Below are positions 49,344-57,530 of a DNA stretch of 64,000 nucleotides, piece after piece (the stretch's first letter is position 1; each line of letters begins with the position of its first letter). The translations under genes were made by a program, and so were the position numbers. Where the stretch lies: NCBI GenBank assembly GCA_963618015.1, contig CAVEQS010000001.1:1-64000 (forward strand). Reading direction: 5' to 3'. The notes under the pieces were generated by a model that saw only the letters and a program-made list of their open reading frames with translations, was not told where the DNA came from and searched no databases. The DNA comes from Apopatocola sp963618015 (GTDB lineage: Bacteria > Bacillota > Clostridia > Oscillospirales > Oscillospiraceae).

Positions 49344-49992
49344 GCTTCGGCTCGTATACGAGCAGACCCGCCGTGCCGTGTGGATGTCGCATCTCGACAC
49401 GATGCGCACCCTGCAGCGCGCCATCAAGCGCGCCGCCATCCCCATCCGCTACAGCGAAGGCTTTAACCCGCACGAGCTCATCTCGATTTTGCTTCCGCTC
49501 TCCGTCGGCACGGCGAGCCTCTGCCAGATCGCGGACATCCGCGTGCGCGAGGATGTGGATATTGCCGCGCTGCCCGAGCAGCTCACCGCCGTGATGCCGG
49601 AGGGCATCCGCGTGACCGACTGCTACGAAAACGCGATGAAGCCCGCCGAGCTCAAGTGGATGCGCGTGAAGGGCACCTGGGAATACGATACCGCCGATAC
49701 GGAAGCCGTTGCCGCAAAATGCCGGGAGCTTTTCTCCGCTCCGGTCGAGGTCATGCGAAAAACGAAGCGCGGCGAGGGGCTTTTCACCGTGACGGAGCAT
49801 GTGCGCGATCTGACGTTCACTGCCGGGGACGGCATCGTGACGGTCGAGGGGATCGTCTCCTGCGTTGAGCCCGTGGTGAATCCCGAGCTGCTCACCGCGG
49901 CGGTGCGGACGCACCTTCCCGAGTGCGCGCCGGACGGCGGACGCTTCTGCCGCATGGCGCTTTATCGCGCCGACGGAACGCCTTACCGATAA
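49336..49992 (+). CDS. Radical SAM-associated protein, TIGR03936/DUF2344
   Basis: A 218-residue protein with the DUF2344 start YEQTRRAVWMSHLDTMRTLQ and RYSEGFNPHELISILLPLSVG. It is the partner of the preceding TIGR03960 protein and in some genomes fused to it. In many Clostridia this pair lies close to rplU-rpmA-obg. Here those genes are 32 kb away in the same window. Confidence 0.87.
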   Translation: MDKLRLVYEQTRRAVWMSHLDTMRTLQRAIKRAAIPIRYSEGFNPHELISILLPLSVGTASLCQIADIRVREDVDIAALPEQLTAVMPEGIRVTDCYENAMKPAELKWMRVKGTWEYDTADTEAVAAKCRELFSAPVEVMRKTKRGEGLFTVTEHVRDLTFTAGDGIVTVEGIVSCVEPVVNPELLTAAVRTHLPECAPDGGRFCRMALYRADGTPYR

Positions 49993-50016
49993 TTTCCAAA
50001 TTTCTTAAAATAAGTG

Positions 50017-50044
50017 TTGACATTTTTCAAAGGCATGATATAAT
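50017..50044 (+). promoter_or_regulatory. Promoter of tRNA-Leu
   Basis: TTGACA (50017-50022) and TATAAT (50039-50044) with a 16-bp spacer. Confidence 0.75.
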
Positions 50045-50062
50045 AACACTTGCCTTTGACAT

Positions 50063-50151
50063 GCGGGAGTGCTGGAATAGGTAGACAGGCAGGCTTGAGG
50101 TGCCTGTGTCCAACCATAGACGTGAGAGTTCAAGTCTCTTCTCCCGCACCA
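50063..50151 (+). tRNA. tRNA-Leu (anticodon GAG)
   Basis: An 89-nt type II tRNA: acceptor GCGGGAG/CTCCCGC, anticodon stem CAGGC/GCCTG with loop TTGAGGT (anticodon GAG), long variable arm, TTCAAGT T-loop and encoded CCA. It decodes CUC/CUU. Confidence 0.93.
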
Positions 50152-50183
50152 AGCGGCTCATCCGAACGGATGAGCCGCTTTTC
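50152..50183 (+). terminator. Terminator of tRNA-Leu
   Basis: AGCGGCTCATCCG and CGGATGAGCCGCT, loop AA, followed by TTTC and more T. It begins immediately after the CCA end. Confidence 0.85.
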
Positions 50184-50238
50184 TTTTTATTTGATGCCGC
50201 GTTGCTAAATATTCCCATAGCTTGAGCGGCATCTTTTC

Positions 50239-50901
50239 TCATTTGTGCATCTGTTTCTCCGTGATACGCTGTTCCGCCGATGCCAGATATTTATTGATCT
50301 GCCGGCTGATGGTTCCCACCAGAACCGCCGCGGCAATGGTCCCCTCTCTGACCCCGTAAATCCCGTGAAGAAACAGCATGGACAATATGCAGGAAATCAC
50401 AACAAGCGAAACATCAAAGCAGACCTTCATTGTGCCGAATTTGATGGGGCGGACTTTACATACGGCAAGGATGAAGCCCTCTCCCGCCAGCGTGATCACA
50501 TTCGCCGTCACTTCCATGCTGACCCCAACCGCGACCAAAACGATCCCAACTGCGCAAAGCAGCCATTGCTGCATGTAACCGGCAGGGTGCAGGAAGGCCA
50601 GAGCATCGACGGCGAGATCGGTCATAACACCAAAAAGGAGTGCGATCGGAAGCTGAAGAAGCTGGATCCAATCATACTTTTTCCGCAGAATAAGGATTTG
50701 CAGCAGGATCAAAACGCAATGCATGATGATCGTTGTCGTCCCGACGGTCAGGCCGCTGATCTGCCCGGTCACATACGGCAGGCTGGAAGTCGGCGATGTT
50801 CCCAAATCAGCCTTAATGGAAAAAGCCACGCCAAACGCCATAATGGGCAGGCCTACGATCAAAAGGAGCCATCGTTTTAGGGATTTGATATTCTCGTTCA
50901 T
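50239..50901 (-). CDS. YczE/YyaS family membrane protein
   Basis: A 220-residue membrane protein with five hydrophobic segments and the family hallmark GVAFSIKADLGTSPTSSLPYV near 22. These proteins (DUF6198) have no established substrate. GC content is lower than in the neighbours. Confidence 0.75.
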   Translation of the reverse strand: MNENIKSLKRWLLLIVGLPIMAFGVAFSIKADLGTSPTSSLPYVTGQISGLTVGTTTIIMHCVLILLQILILRKKYDWIQLLQLPIALLFGVMTDLAVDALAFLHPAGYMQQWLLCAVGIVLVAVGVSMEVTANVITLAGEGFILAVCKVRPIKFGTMKVCFDVSLVVISCILSMLFLHGIYGVREGTIAAAVLVGTISRQINKYLASAEQRITEKQMHK

Positions 50902-50936
50902 ATTTTTTCTCGTTTCTTTTTTGTATTATTCTTTTT

Positions 50937-50965
50937 ATTATACAATTGCCACAAACAATTAACAA
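50937..50965 (-). promoter_or_regulatory. Promoter of the YczE-like gene
   Basis: On the minus strand TTGTTA (50965-50960) and TATAAT (50942-50937) with a 17-bp spacer. Confidence 0.65.
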
Positions 50966-51024
50966 TCCTTTCGGGCTGTATTTGATGATCCTTCACTTCA
51001 CCTCTCTGGCTGCATATAGTGTAT

Positions 51025-51057
51025 CAAAGCTCCTGCGATCACTTCGCAGGAGCTTTG
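51025..51057. repeat. Perfect inverted repeat
   Basis: CAAAGCTCCTGCGA and TCGCAGGAGCTTTG form a 14-bp stem with a 5-nt loop. It lies upstream of the 84-residue gene and has no run of T, so it may be a residual terminator or a structural element. Confidence 0.5.
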
Positions 51058-51180
51058 TACACGCCTGTCTCCGGTTTTAATTTTCGTTTAAACATGGTTA
51101 ATACGGATTTTAATCCGAAGCATAATAATGTCATCGTCCAAAGGACAAAACGATGAATTTAATGCCGGAGGGTTTACACC

Positions 51181-51435
51181 ATGAAAATGAGCTTTCAGAA
51201 CTATATTGCCGAAACCGTTTATGCCTACGCCAACGTCTCTGCCGAAGAAGTCCTCGATCTCAGCATCCACCAGGAAGAGACGCTCTTCGAAATCAACTTC
51301 TCTACCGAATGGATGACCTACCTCTGTTACATGGATCTCAGCGGCGAGATACTCGGCTTTCTTTCCGAGCCGGTTTTCGAGCACGAGACAGACAACACCG
51401 AGCCGCACTCTTCGAAGTGCGGCTTTTGTGCCTAA
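51181..51435 (+). CDS. Small hypothetical protein
   Basis: An 84-residue acidic protein with no signal or membrane helix. The C-terminus SSKCGFCA carries a Cys-x2-Cys. GGAGGG precedes the ATG, and a terminator follows the stop. A small dyad CGGATT-TT-AATCCG lies at 51104-51117. No family is recognised. Confidence 0.5.
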   Translation: MKMSFQNYIAETVYAYANVSAEEVLDLSIHQEETLFEINFSTEWMTYLCYMDLSGEILGFLSEPVFEHETDNTEPHSSKCGFCA

Positions 51436-51455
51436 AGAAGCGGACAGGATAAGGC

Positions 51456-51491
51456 AAATGCAGCGCCGGTTTTACCCGGCGCTGCATTTTT
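51456..51491. terminator. Bidirectional terminator
   Basis: AAATGCAGCGCCGG pairs with CCGGCGCTGCATTT and a T run follows on both strands. It separates the small gene from the convergent MmgE/PrpD gene. Confidence 0.85.
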
Positions 51492-51509
51492 GTTGTATGT
51501 ACCTGTGAT

Positions 51510-52538
51510 TCAGTCTGCAAACAGCAGTTCTGTCAGCTTGGAAACATCGTTGACGGCTTCGATGGTGGAAATGCCCGCAACGATCTCTTTTGCCTTGTCG
51601 GCGCTTACGGTTTCCACCGTCTGCGCAAGGAAAAGCTCTGCAAGCTCATCAAAGCTCACATCCGCCTCCGGTTTGCCGGATCTCGTGCGGAGCTCGGCGT
51701 CCATGATGTAATACTGCTTGCCCAGTTCCTTTGTCAGCCATTCCGTATCCGCCACATGGCCAACCATGCCCTCGGCATACGCTCTCGGATCGTCGAAAAG
51801 GTCTCTCTGGTTGTGGATGCCCTTTTCGGCCGATTTGGTGATAAGGAAGCCGTCGCGGGCCCGATAGCCATACTCATAGTGCTGGAAGTCGGAATGGGTA
51901 ACGGCAGCATACGACGTGGGGACGGTGCTGCACTCGCAGCCGATGCCCATTGCCTGATTGATGCGTCTTGCATCCAGATCGTAGAGCTTTGCAACGGGAA
52001 TGATGGCGGCAAAGATCTGCCAGCTCATCTCTCCCCAGCCGCGCTTTGCCACCTGCTCTTCCGAGGGCTTCACGGACATCGCGATGCGGTAATACACCTC
52101 ATACGCCGCGACGATGGCCGCGATGAGTTCCTTGCCGCTCTTATGGCGTTCCTCCGCCGCAAGCCATGCGCAGGGGATCACGGCAGCCGACGGATGACCG
52201 GTCTGCATGCAGTCCTCCTCGGAGCACACGTCCGCGCAGGTACCCAAAACGAGCGCAGCGTTGACAGCAGCAAGCTTTGTGCCGCTGTTCCATTCCGTTG
52301 TCGTGCCGCCTTCGCCGCCATTGGCCTCCTTCGCGATCTCCAGCGTCTTTTTGTAGATATCGCTGTTCTTCGAAGCGAGGATCGCTCCTGCGGTGTTGAG
52401 AAGGATCTTCTTTGCCTTGTCGGCAGCATCCGACGGAAGATCCTCATAACGCAGGCCTTCCACATATTCGCTGAGCTGCTGTGTATACTCCGTAGGAGTC
52501 AGAAAATTGTTATCCTTAAACCAACGATTGTAACGCAT
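51510..52538 (-). CDS. Short MmgE/PrpD family protein lacking the second domain
   Basis: A 342-residue protein. The helical first domain is intact, with the family motif EEDCMQTGHPSAAVIPCAWLAAEE near 107. Where the adjacent full-length paralogue continues for about 130 residues through the alpha/beta second domain, this one jumps from GKQYYIMD to ELRTRSGKPEADVSFDELAE and then keeps the C-terminal helices. The deletion is clean and the frame open, so it looks functional rather than decayed. A non-catalytic partner for the paralogue is a plausible role (inference). GGAGG precedes the ATG. Confidence 0.75.
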   Translation of the reverse strand: MRYNRWFKDNNFLTPTEYTQQLSEYVEGLRYEDLPSDAADKAKKILLNTAGAILASKNSDIYKKTLEIAKEANGGEGGTTTEWNSGTKLAAVNAALVLGTCADVCSEEDCMQTGHPSAAVIPCAWLAAEERHKSGKELIAAIVAAYEVYYRIAMSVKPSEEQVAKRGWGEMSWQIFAAIIPVAKLYDLDARRINQAMGIGCECSTVPTSYAAVTHSDFQHYEYGYRARDGFLITKSAEKGIHNQRDLFDDPRAYAEGMVGHVADTEWLTKELGKQYYIMDAELRTRSGKPEADVSFDELAELFLAQTVETVSADKAKEIVAGISTIEAVNDVSKLTELLFAD

Positions 52539-52569
52539 AATATACCTCCGCTTTCAGAATCCGCACCGT

Positions 52570-53952
52570 TTAATACAGGAAGGTCGGAAGAACCGACGCA
52601 TCCTCGTATTTTTCCAGATGGCAGATGCAGTCGATCGCCTTTTCCGCCGTCTCCACGCTGAGCACATTCTTGGTCTCCAGCCGGAACATATCCTTGAACT
52701 CGTCCCGGGTCAGCATATAATTCGGATGTCCCGGATGCGTGAACGCGCTTTCCTCATACTCCGTCCCGTCCTTCATCCGGACGATCATGAACTTTTCGGG
52801 ATGCTTGCCGTCGATCAGGTCTTTGATAAAGGTCATGCTGCCCTTGAAATCTACAAAGCCATCCGCTTTTACCTTCATCATGAGCGCGATGATCTTCGGG
52901 TCCTGCATGGTCTCCGGCTGATACCATACTGCGCCGGGCTCCGGGTGATACATGGCGCAGGCAGTGCAGTACGGGATGGAGAACTGCGCCTGTGTAACGG
53001 ACTTGTACCCGGTCTCGGAATACCAGTGACGGAACTCAATCGACGGGCGAATGATGATCTCGGCCACATCGTCCGGGTCGAAATGATTCTTTGTCACCAG
53101 CCGGGCGGCCAGCTCCGCATAGGTCTGAACAAACACGTTCGCGGGCCAATGCTTGATGAGGATCATGTTCATCATCATCCACGTCTGGCCGAGCTCCTTG
53201 GTGATCCATTCCGGCTCCTGATAGCGCAGGTGCAGCAGATAGGCCGACGGATCATCAAACGCATCCTCCATGCCGCTGATACCGGCCATGACGTTCTTGA
53301 TCATGGTCACGGTGTTTTCCGCCTTGTACCCATACAGGTAGTTCAGCGAGTCGGACATGGTGGATTCATGCGGCGAGCAGAACATGGGCGCGCAGGCCGT
53401 GCCGACGCCGAACGCCTGATTCATCTTTTCGAGCGGAAGGTCGAGAAGCTTCATAAGAACGGCGAGGCAGCCAAAGATGTTATACCCGGAAATGCTGCTC
53501 GCACCGGCGAGCGCAACGCGCTGATACACCTCATAGCCCGCAACGACCGCGGTGAGCATCTCTTTGCCGCTCTTTTTCAGAACCTCGGCGGCAATGACCG
53601 CGGTGGGGATCACGCCGGCGGAGGGGTGTCCCGTGACGGAGCAGTCCTCCCAGTCGAGCATATCGCCCATCGTGCCGGCGGTGAAGGCCGCGGCTTCCCA
53701 GCTCATCTTTTTGCCGGTCGCCCACTGCGTAGCCTCCCCGGAACTACCGGGCGACATCTCCTGCGAGATTGCGATGGCGTCCTGGATCTGCTTGAGCTCC
53801 GAGCTGCAAAGGCTGACGCCGACGGTGTGCAGGATGTTCATCTTCGCACGCTCGATGACCATCGGCGGGATATCTTCGTATTTCAGTTCCTTAACAAAGC
53901 GGCAGAGCTGCTTTGTCATTTCCATACTGGTTTCCTGAGTGCTATTGCTCAT
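52570..53952 (-). CDS. MmgE/PrpD family protein, full length
   Basis: A 460-residue MmgE/PrpD protein. First-domain motif DWEDCSVTGHPSAGVIPTAVIAAE near 100; the second alpha/beta domain lies at about 270-400 (FDPDDVAEIIIRPSIEF, then MVRMKDGTEYEESAFTHPGHP). The family covers 2-methylcitrate dehydratase, cis-aconitate decarboxylase and iminodisuccinate epimerase, all acting on carboxylates next to an acidic carbon. The exact reaction is open. The ATG at 53952 lies behind AGGAGG. The gene follows the maleate-isomerase-like genes and precedes the short paralogue by 31 bp. Confidence 0.85.
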   Translation of the reverse strand: MSNSTQETSMEMTKQLCRFVKELKYEDIPPMVIERAKMNILHTVGVSLCSSELKQIQDAIAISQEMSPGSSGEATQWATGKKMSWEAAAFTAGTMGDMLDWEDCSVTGHPSAGVIPTAVIAAEVLKKSGKEMLTAVVAGYEVYQRVALAGASSISGYNIFGCLAVLMKLLDLPLEKMNQAFGVGTACAPMFCSPHESTMSDSLNYLYGYKAENTVTMIKNVMAGISGMEDAFDDPSAYLLHLRYQEPEWITKELGQTWMMMNMILIKHWPANVFVQTYAELAARLVTKNHFDPDDVAEIIIRPSIEFRHWYSETGYKSVTQAQFSIPYCTACAMYHPEPGAVWYQPETMQDPKIIALMMKVKADGFVDFKGSMTFIKDLIDGKHPEKFMIVRMKDGTEYEESAFTHPGHPNYMLTRDEFKDMFRLETKNVLSVETAEKAIDCICHLEKYEDASVLPTFLY

Positions 53953-53988
53953 ATCGTTTCCTCCTGATAAATGTAAACGCAATGGCGG

Positions 53989-54696
53989 TCAAATGGTAAA
54001 CAGCTTTCCGAGACCGGGCAGCTTGTCATGGATCCCCGAATGCCGCAGACACGCCCAAAGGCTGACCTGGTGGCTCGTAATAACAGGAACGCCGAGATCC
54101 TCTTCCAGAACTTCCACGAGCTCCAAGGTTGCAAGTCCCATGCAGCTCAGGAAGAACACCTCTGCGCCGTCCAGGGAGATCTTTTTCGCATTCCGGTACA
54201 GATGCTGTTTGTCGGGATAGCTGTAAGGCCGTCCGTAGTTGAAGCCCACGCCGGTGATCGACGTGACGGCGATCCCGTTATCTTCAAGAAATTTCTTTTC
54301 CGCCTCGTTTGTCGCATCCGGATACGGCGTCATCACGGCGGTTTTGTTCAAGCCAAGCGCCTCGAACGCTTCCAGAACAGCGGTGCTGGTGGTAAGTCCC
54401 GGCCAGCCGCATGCGCGCTCGATGCGCTCGATGCATTCCTTATCGAAGCCGTATCCCTTGATGCAGCTGCCAGACGTGCATCCGAACAGCACAACGCTGT
54501 GCTCCTGATTGCGGTACATGCGCGCCGCATTTTCCAACTGATTGGAAAGATAGATCAGCCCCTCGGGCGTCGGCCCGGGGAAAGACAGGCGCGTACAGTT
54601 GAACGCAACACCGTCGGGGGCATATTTGTTGAACGCATATTCTACCTGATCGTCGAGAGGGGCGATAACGCCGATCCTCGCTCTCCAGCTATACAT
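53989..54696 (-). CDS. Maleate isomerase/Asp-Glu racemase family protein (copy 2)
   Basis: A 235-residue protein of the maleate cis-trans isomerase/arylmalonate decarboxylase family. Both catalytic cysteines are present: Cys73 in VVLFGCTSGS and Cys185 in FFLSCMGL. True arylmalonate decarboxylase keeps only the second, so two-base isomerase or racemase chemistry is more likely. The stretch LSFPGPTPEGL is conserved with copy 1. Start: ATG at 54696, with AGGGGG upstream; the long open frame reaching further upstream is an artefact. Confidence 0.82.
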   Translation of the reverse strand: MYSWRARIGVIAPLDDQVEYAFNKYAPDGVAFNCTRLSFPGPTPEGLIYLSNQLENAARMYRNQEHSVVLFGCTSGSCIKGYGFDKECIERIERACGWPGLTTSTAVLEAFEALGLNKTAVMTPYPDATNEAEKKFLEDNGIAVTSITGVGFNYGRPYSYPDKQHLYRNAKKISLDGAEVFFLSCMGLATLELVEVLEEDLGVPVITSHQVSLWACLRHSGIHDKLPGLGKLFTI

Positions 54697-54713
54697 ATTC
54701 CTGCATCCCCCTA

Positions 54714-55442
54714 TCATGAAACGGTGAACAGCCTGCCGAGGCCGGCGCGTTTTGCGCCGACGCGGCAATGCCGCAGCGCGCTCCAGAGCGTCGCCTGATG
54801 GCTGGTGATCACGGGAACACCGAGAGCATCCTCCAGAGAGGATATCACCTCCATCGTGGTCAAGCCCATGCAACTGAGGAAAAACGTGTCTGCGCCGTTC
54901 AGCTCCATCTTTTTCGCGTTCTGATATAAAAAGTATTCGTCCGCATAGGCAAACGCCTGCCGGCCGTTTGGCTGTGTGAAAGCGCTCATATCCATGCCTT
55001 CCATAGCGGTAACCTCGTAGCCGTTGGCCTCGAGAAATGCCTTTTCGGCTTCGTTTGTCGCAGCAGGATACGGGGTGAGAACGGCGACCTTCTTTGCATC
55101 CAGCGCGTGCAGGCTTTCCAGAACGGCGGTGCTCGTCGTGAGCCCCGGAAGCCCCGACGCTTCTTCGATCTGCCGTATGCACTCCATATCCCAGCCGATG
55201 CCGTTGATAAAGCTCCCCGCCGTGCACCCGAACACGACCAGATCCATATCGGAATCCTTATATACCGCGGCCGTTTCGGCCAGCTTCCGGTTCAGGATCC
55301 GGAGCCCTTCCGGCGTGGGGCCGGGAAACGCTATTTTCATTGAGGCAAAAGAAACGCCTTCCGGCGCGTACACATGAAATGCATGCTCGGCATTTTCGCT
55401 CATCGGAGTAATGAGCCCGATCCGGGCTCTCCATCCATACAT
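54714..55442 (-). CDS. Maleate isomerase/Asp-Glu racemase family protein (copy 1)
   Basis: A 242-residue paralogue of the next gene, sharing MY-x-WRARIG at the start, PGPTPEGL, GLTTSTAVLE, TPYP-ATNEAEK and the end SHQ-LW-LRH. Both catalytic cysteines are kept (Cys73 in FGCTAGS, Cys191 in FLSCMGL). Start: ATG at 55442, preceded by AAAGGAG. It is the first gene of the minus-strand half of the cluster, divergent from the SLC13 transporter. Confidence 0.82.
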   Translation of the reverse strand: MYGWRARIGLITPMSENAEHAFHVYAPEGVSFASMKIAFPGPTPEGLRILNRKLAETAAVYKDSDMDLVVFGCTAGSFINGIGWDMECIRQIEEASGLPGLTTSTAVLESLHALDAKKVAVLTPYPAATNEAEKAFLEANGYEVTAMEGMDMSAFTQPNGRQAFAYADEYFLYQNAKKMELNGADTFFLSCMGLTTMEVISSLEDALGVPVITSHQATLWSALRHCRVGAKRAGLGRLFTVS

Positions 55443-55806
55443 ATAGTGTGCTCCTTTCCCCCTGCCGTTGGCGGCAGGAAAACTGCATTGCGGCGCCGAT
55501 ATGTGCCCGTTCGACCCGCATGGATATCTTTCTTTGACCATAATTTAATGGCAGACAGCGGCAGAAAGCAAATCACTTCTTTGACACCCCCTCTCCGTTT
55601 TTTGCATGGAAAAGAGCTTTTCAACAAGGGCGCTGCTTGCTATACTGTGCCCACAAAAAGCGGTGCCGGAGTTGTCCCGTCCGGCCGCATGGATTCTTTC
55701 TTTCTTTTAATTTTCGGTAGCTATTGATGCCGCAGTCCCAAACACCGCTCCGAATGCATTGCCCTGCGCCCGGAGCAAAAAGAAAAAAAGAAAGGACTTT
55801 TGTACT
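55443..55806. promoter_or_regulatory. Divergent control region of the catabolic cluster
   Basis: A 364-bp divergent region with no gene. TTCTTTGAC occurs twice in direct orientation, at 55530-55538 and 55577-55585, 47 bp apart. Plausible -10 boxes (TATACT at 55640-55645 on plus, with a poor -35) are present, but no promoter is convincing. The two LysR proteins of the cluster are the natural candidates to bind here. Confidence 0.5.
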
Positions 55807-57276
55807 ATGAGTCAGATAGCGGGAGAAAAGAAAAGATACAGCACCAAATATGTTGTCAACATGATCATCACGCTCGCGTTGATGTTCGGCTTCGGATTCC
55901 TTCCGACGTTCGGGCCGGTAACGCCGATCGGCATGAAGATCCTGGGTATTTTCCTCGGCATCGTATACGGCTATTCGACCTGTGATGTTATTTGGCCCTC
56001 CCTGTTCGCGATCATTGCCTACGGCATCAGCGGCTACACCACCATGGGTGAAGCCATCACCTCCATGATGGGCCACAACGTTGTGTTCCAGTCCATCGTG
56101 GTGTTCATTTCCGCCGGCGCGCTGGAATACTACGGCTTCGGCAAATGGTTCGTCCGCTGGTCTCTCTCCCTGAAGATCTTCAAGGGCAAGCCCATGCTCT
56201 ATGTGTGGACGTTCATGACGCTCTTCGGCCTCGCCTCCATCGTTGTCAGCCCCATCGTTCTGCTCATCCTGCTCAGCTCCATCTGGGTCAACATCGCGGA
56301 AAACTGCGGCTACGAAAAGAACAGCAGCTTCGTTTACGTCGGTCTCGGCGGCATTCTCCTCGGTTCCTGCCTCGGTGGCGCAATGATCCCCTATACCAGC
56401 TGGCAGTACGGTCTCGCCATGACCTGGGGTCAGGTCACCGGCACGCCGCTCAACTTTGGCATCATGGCGGCCATGACCATCCCCGCAACGATCCTGATCC
56501 TCACCGTGTACGTTTTCCTGAGCAAGGCCATCTTCAAGATCGATTACAGCCACCTGAAAGCGTTTGACGCGAGCGCCCTCGGCGACGAAGACGTGAAGCT
56601 CCGTCCGCGTCTCAAGCGCATCCTCATCGTCTTCCTCATCTCCGTACTCCTTGTTATCCTTGCCAACACCTTCATGAACACCGGCTTTGCCGACTTCATC
56701 AACAACAAGCTCAGCACCGCCGGCATCTTCTGCCTGTGCGCTGCAATTTTGCTCATTCTCCCCTCCGGCGAAGGCGACGGCAAGGCCTGCATCGAGTTCA
56801 ACCAGGTCAAGAACACCGCCATCAGCTGGCAGGTCATCCTCATGTGCGCCGTGACGCTCCCCATCGCGGGCGCCGTCACCAACAGCTCCACCGGCATTGT
56901 GGAACTCCTCAGCAATCTTCTCTCCCCGGTGTTTGCCGGCCACGGTGCGTTCTTCATCATCGTGTTCACCTGTATCGCAACGATCATCCTTACGAACGTC
57001 GGCTCCAACATTGCTTTTGGCGCCGCGATGGTGCCCATCCTCACCCCGTTCGTCATGGCCTCCGGCATGTCTTCGACGGTCGCCGGTGCTGCGATGATCT
57101 ACCTTGTGAACGCCGGTATGGTTCTGCCCGGTGCCTCTGCGCCCGCCGCAATCTTCCACGCAAACGAAGCCATCCCCAACGGCGGTATGCGTATCAAGGT
57201 CACGCTCGTCGGCTGCCTGTGCATGCTGATCGTGTCGATCCCGCTCTTCTCTCTGTTCACTCTCTTCGTTAAATAA
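55807..57276 (+). CDS. SLC13/DASS family anion transporter
   Basis: A 489-residue membrane protein with about 12 hydrophobic segments. The C-terminal half holds the DASS-type substrate region ATIILTNVGSNIAFGAAMVPIL near 400 and the preceding SNSSTG-like loop. The family imports di- and tricarboxylates or sulfate with sodium. In this cluster the cargo is probably a carboxylate handled by the MmgE/PrpD and isomerase-like proteins (inference). The ATG at 55807 follows AAAGGA. Confidence 0.82.
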   Translation: MSQIAGEKKRYSTKYVVNMIITLALMFGFGFLPTFGPVTPIGMKILGIFLGIVYGYSTCDVIWPSLFAIIAYGISGYTTMGEAITSMMGHNVVFQSIVVFISAGALEYYGFGKWFVRWSLSLKIFKGKPMLYVWTFMTLFGLASIVVSPIVLLILLSSIWVNIAENCGYEKNSSFVYVGLGGILLGSCLGGAMIPYTSWQYGLAMTWGQVTGTPLNFGIMAAMTIPATILILTVYVFLSKAIFKIDYSHLKAFDASALGDEDVKLRPRLKRILIVFLISVLLVILANTFMNTGFADFINNKLSTAGIFCLCAAILLILPSGEGDGKACIEFNQVKNTAISWQVILMCAVTLPIAGAVTNSSTGIVELLSNLLSPVFAGHGAFFIIVFTCIATIILTNVGSNIAFGAAMVPILTPFVMASGMSSTVAGAAMIYLVNAGMVLPGASAPAAIFHANEAIPNGGMRIKVTLVGCLCMLIVSIPLFSLFTLFVK

Positions 57277-57314
57277 CGCGATATCCCCCTTGACCGAAGC
57301 GCCGCAACGGCGCG

Positions 57315-57352
57315 TCAGGGCTGCGGCGAAGCTGCCGCAGCCCTGATTTTTC
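57315..57352 (+). terminator. Terminator of the SLC13 gene
   Basis: TCAGGGCTGCGGC pairs with GCCGCAGCCCTGA, followed by TTTTTC. Confidence 0.88.
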
Positions 57353-57530
57353 TTTCTATGCGCCGCATACGCTCGGTTTTTGCATACGTTTTTTTGCAAC
57401 CCCATGACAAAATGAAATGCTTGCGGTCTGCCCGCTTCTCTCCTATAATGCAAAACAAGAGGACTGCGGTATCCGCTATTTTCCCCGCTCCGGGCAAGGG
57501 GCAGGGCATGTAGGAGGGATTGGTTTTCTC

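Noticed and set aside
53989..55227. A single 412-residue protein spanning both isomerase-like genes
   Set aside because: Its N-terminal third is the second gene read in the wrong frame. The true start is the ATG at 54696, where homology to the paralogue begins.
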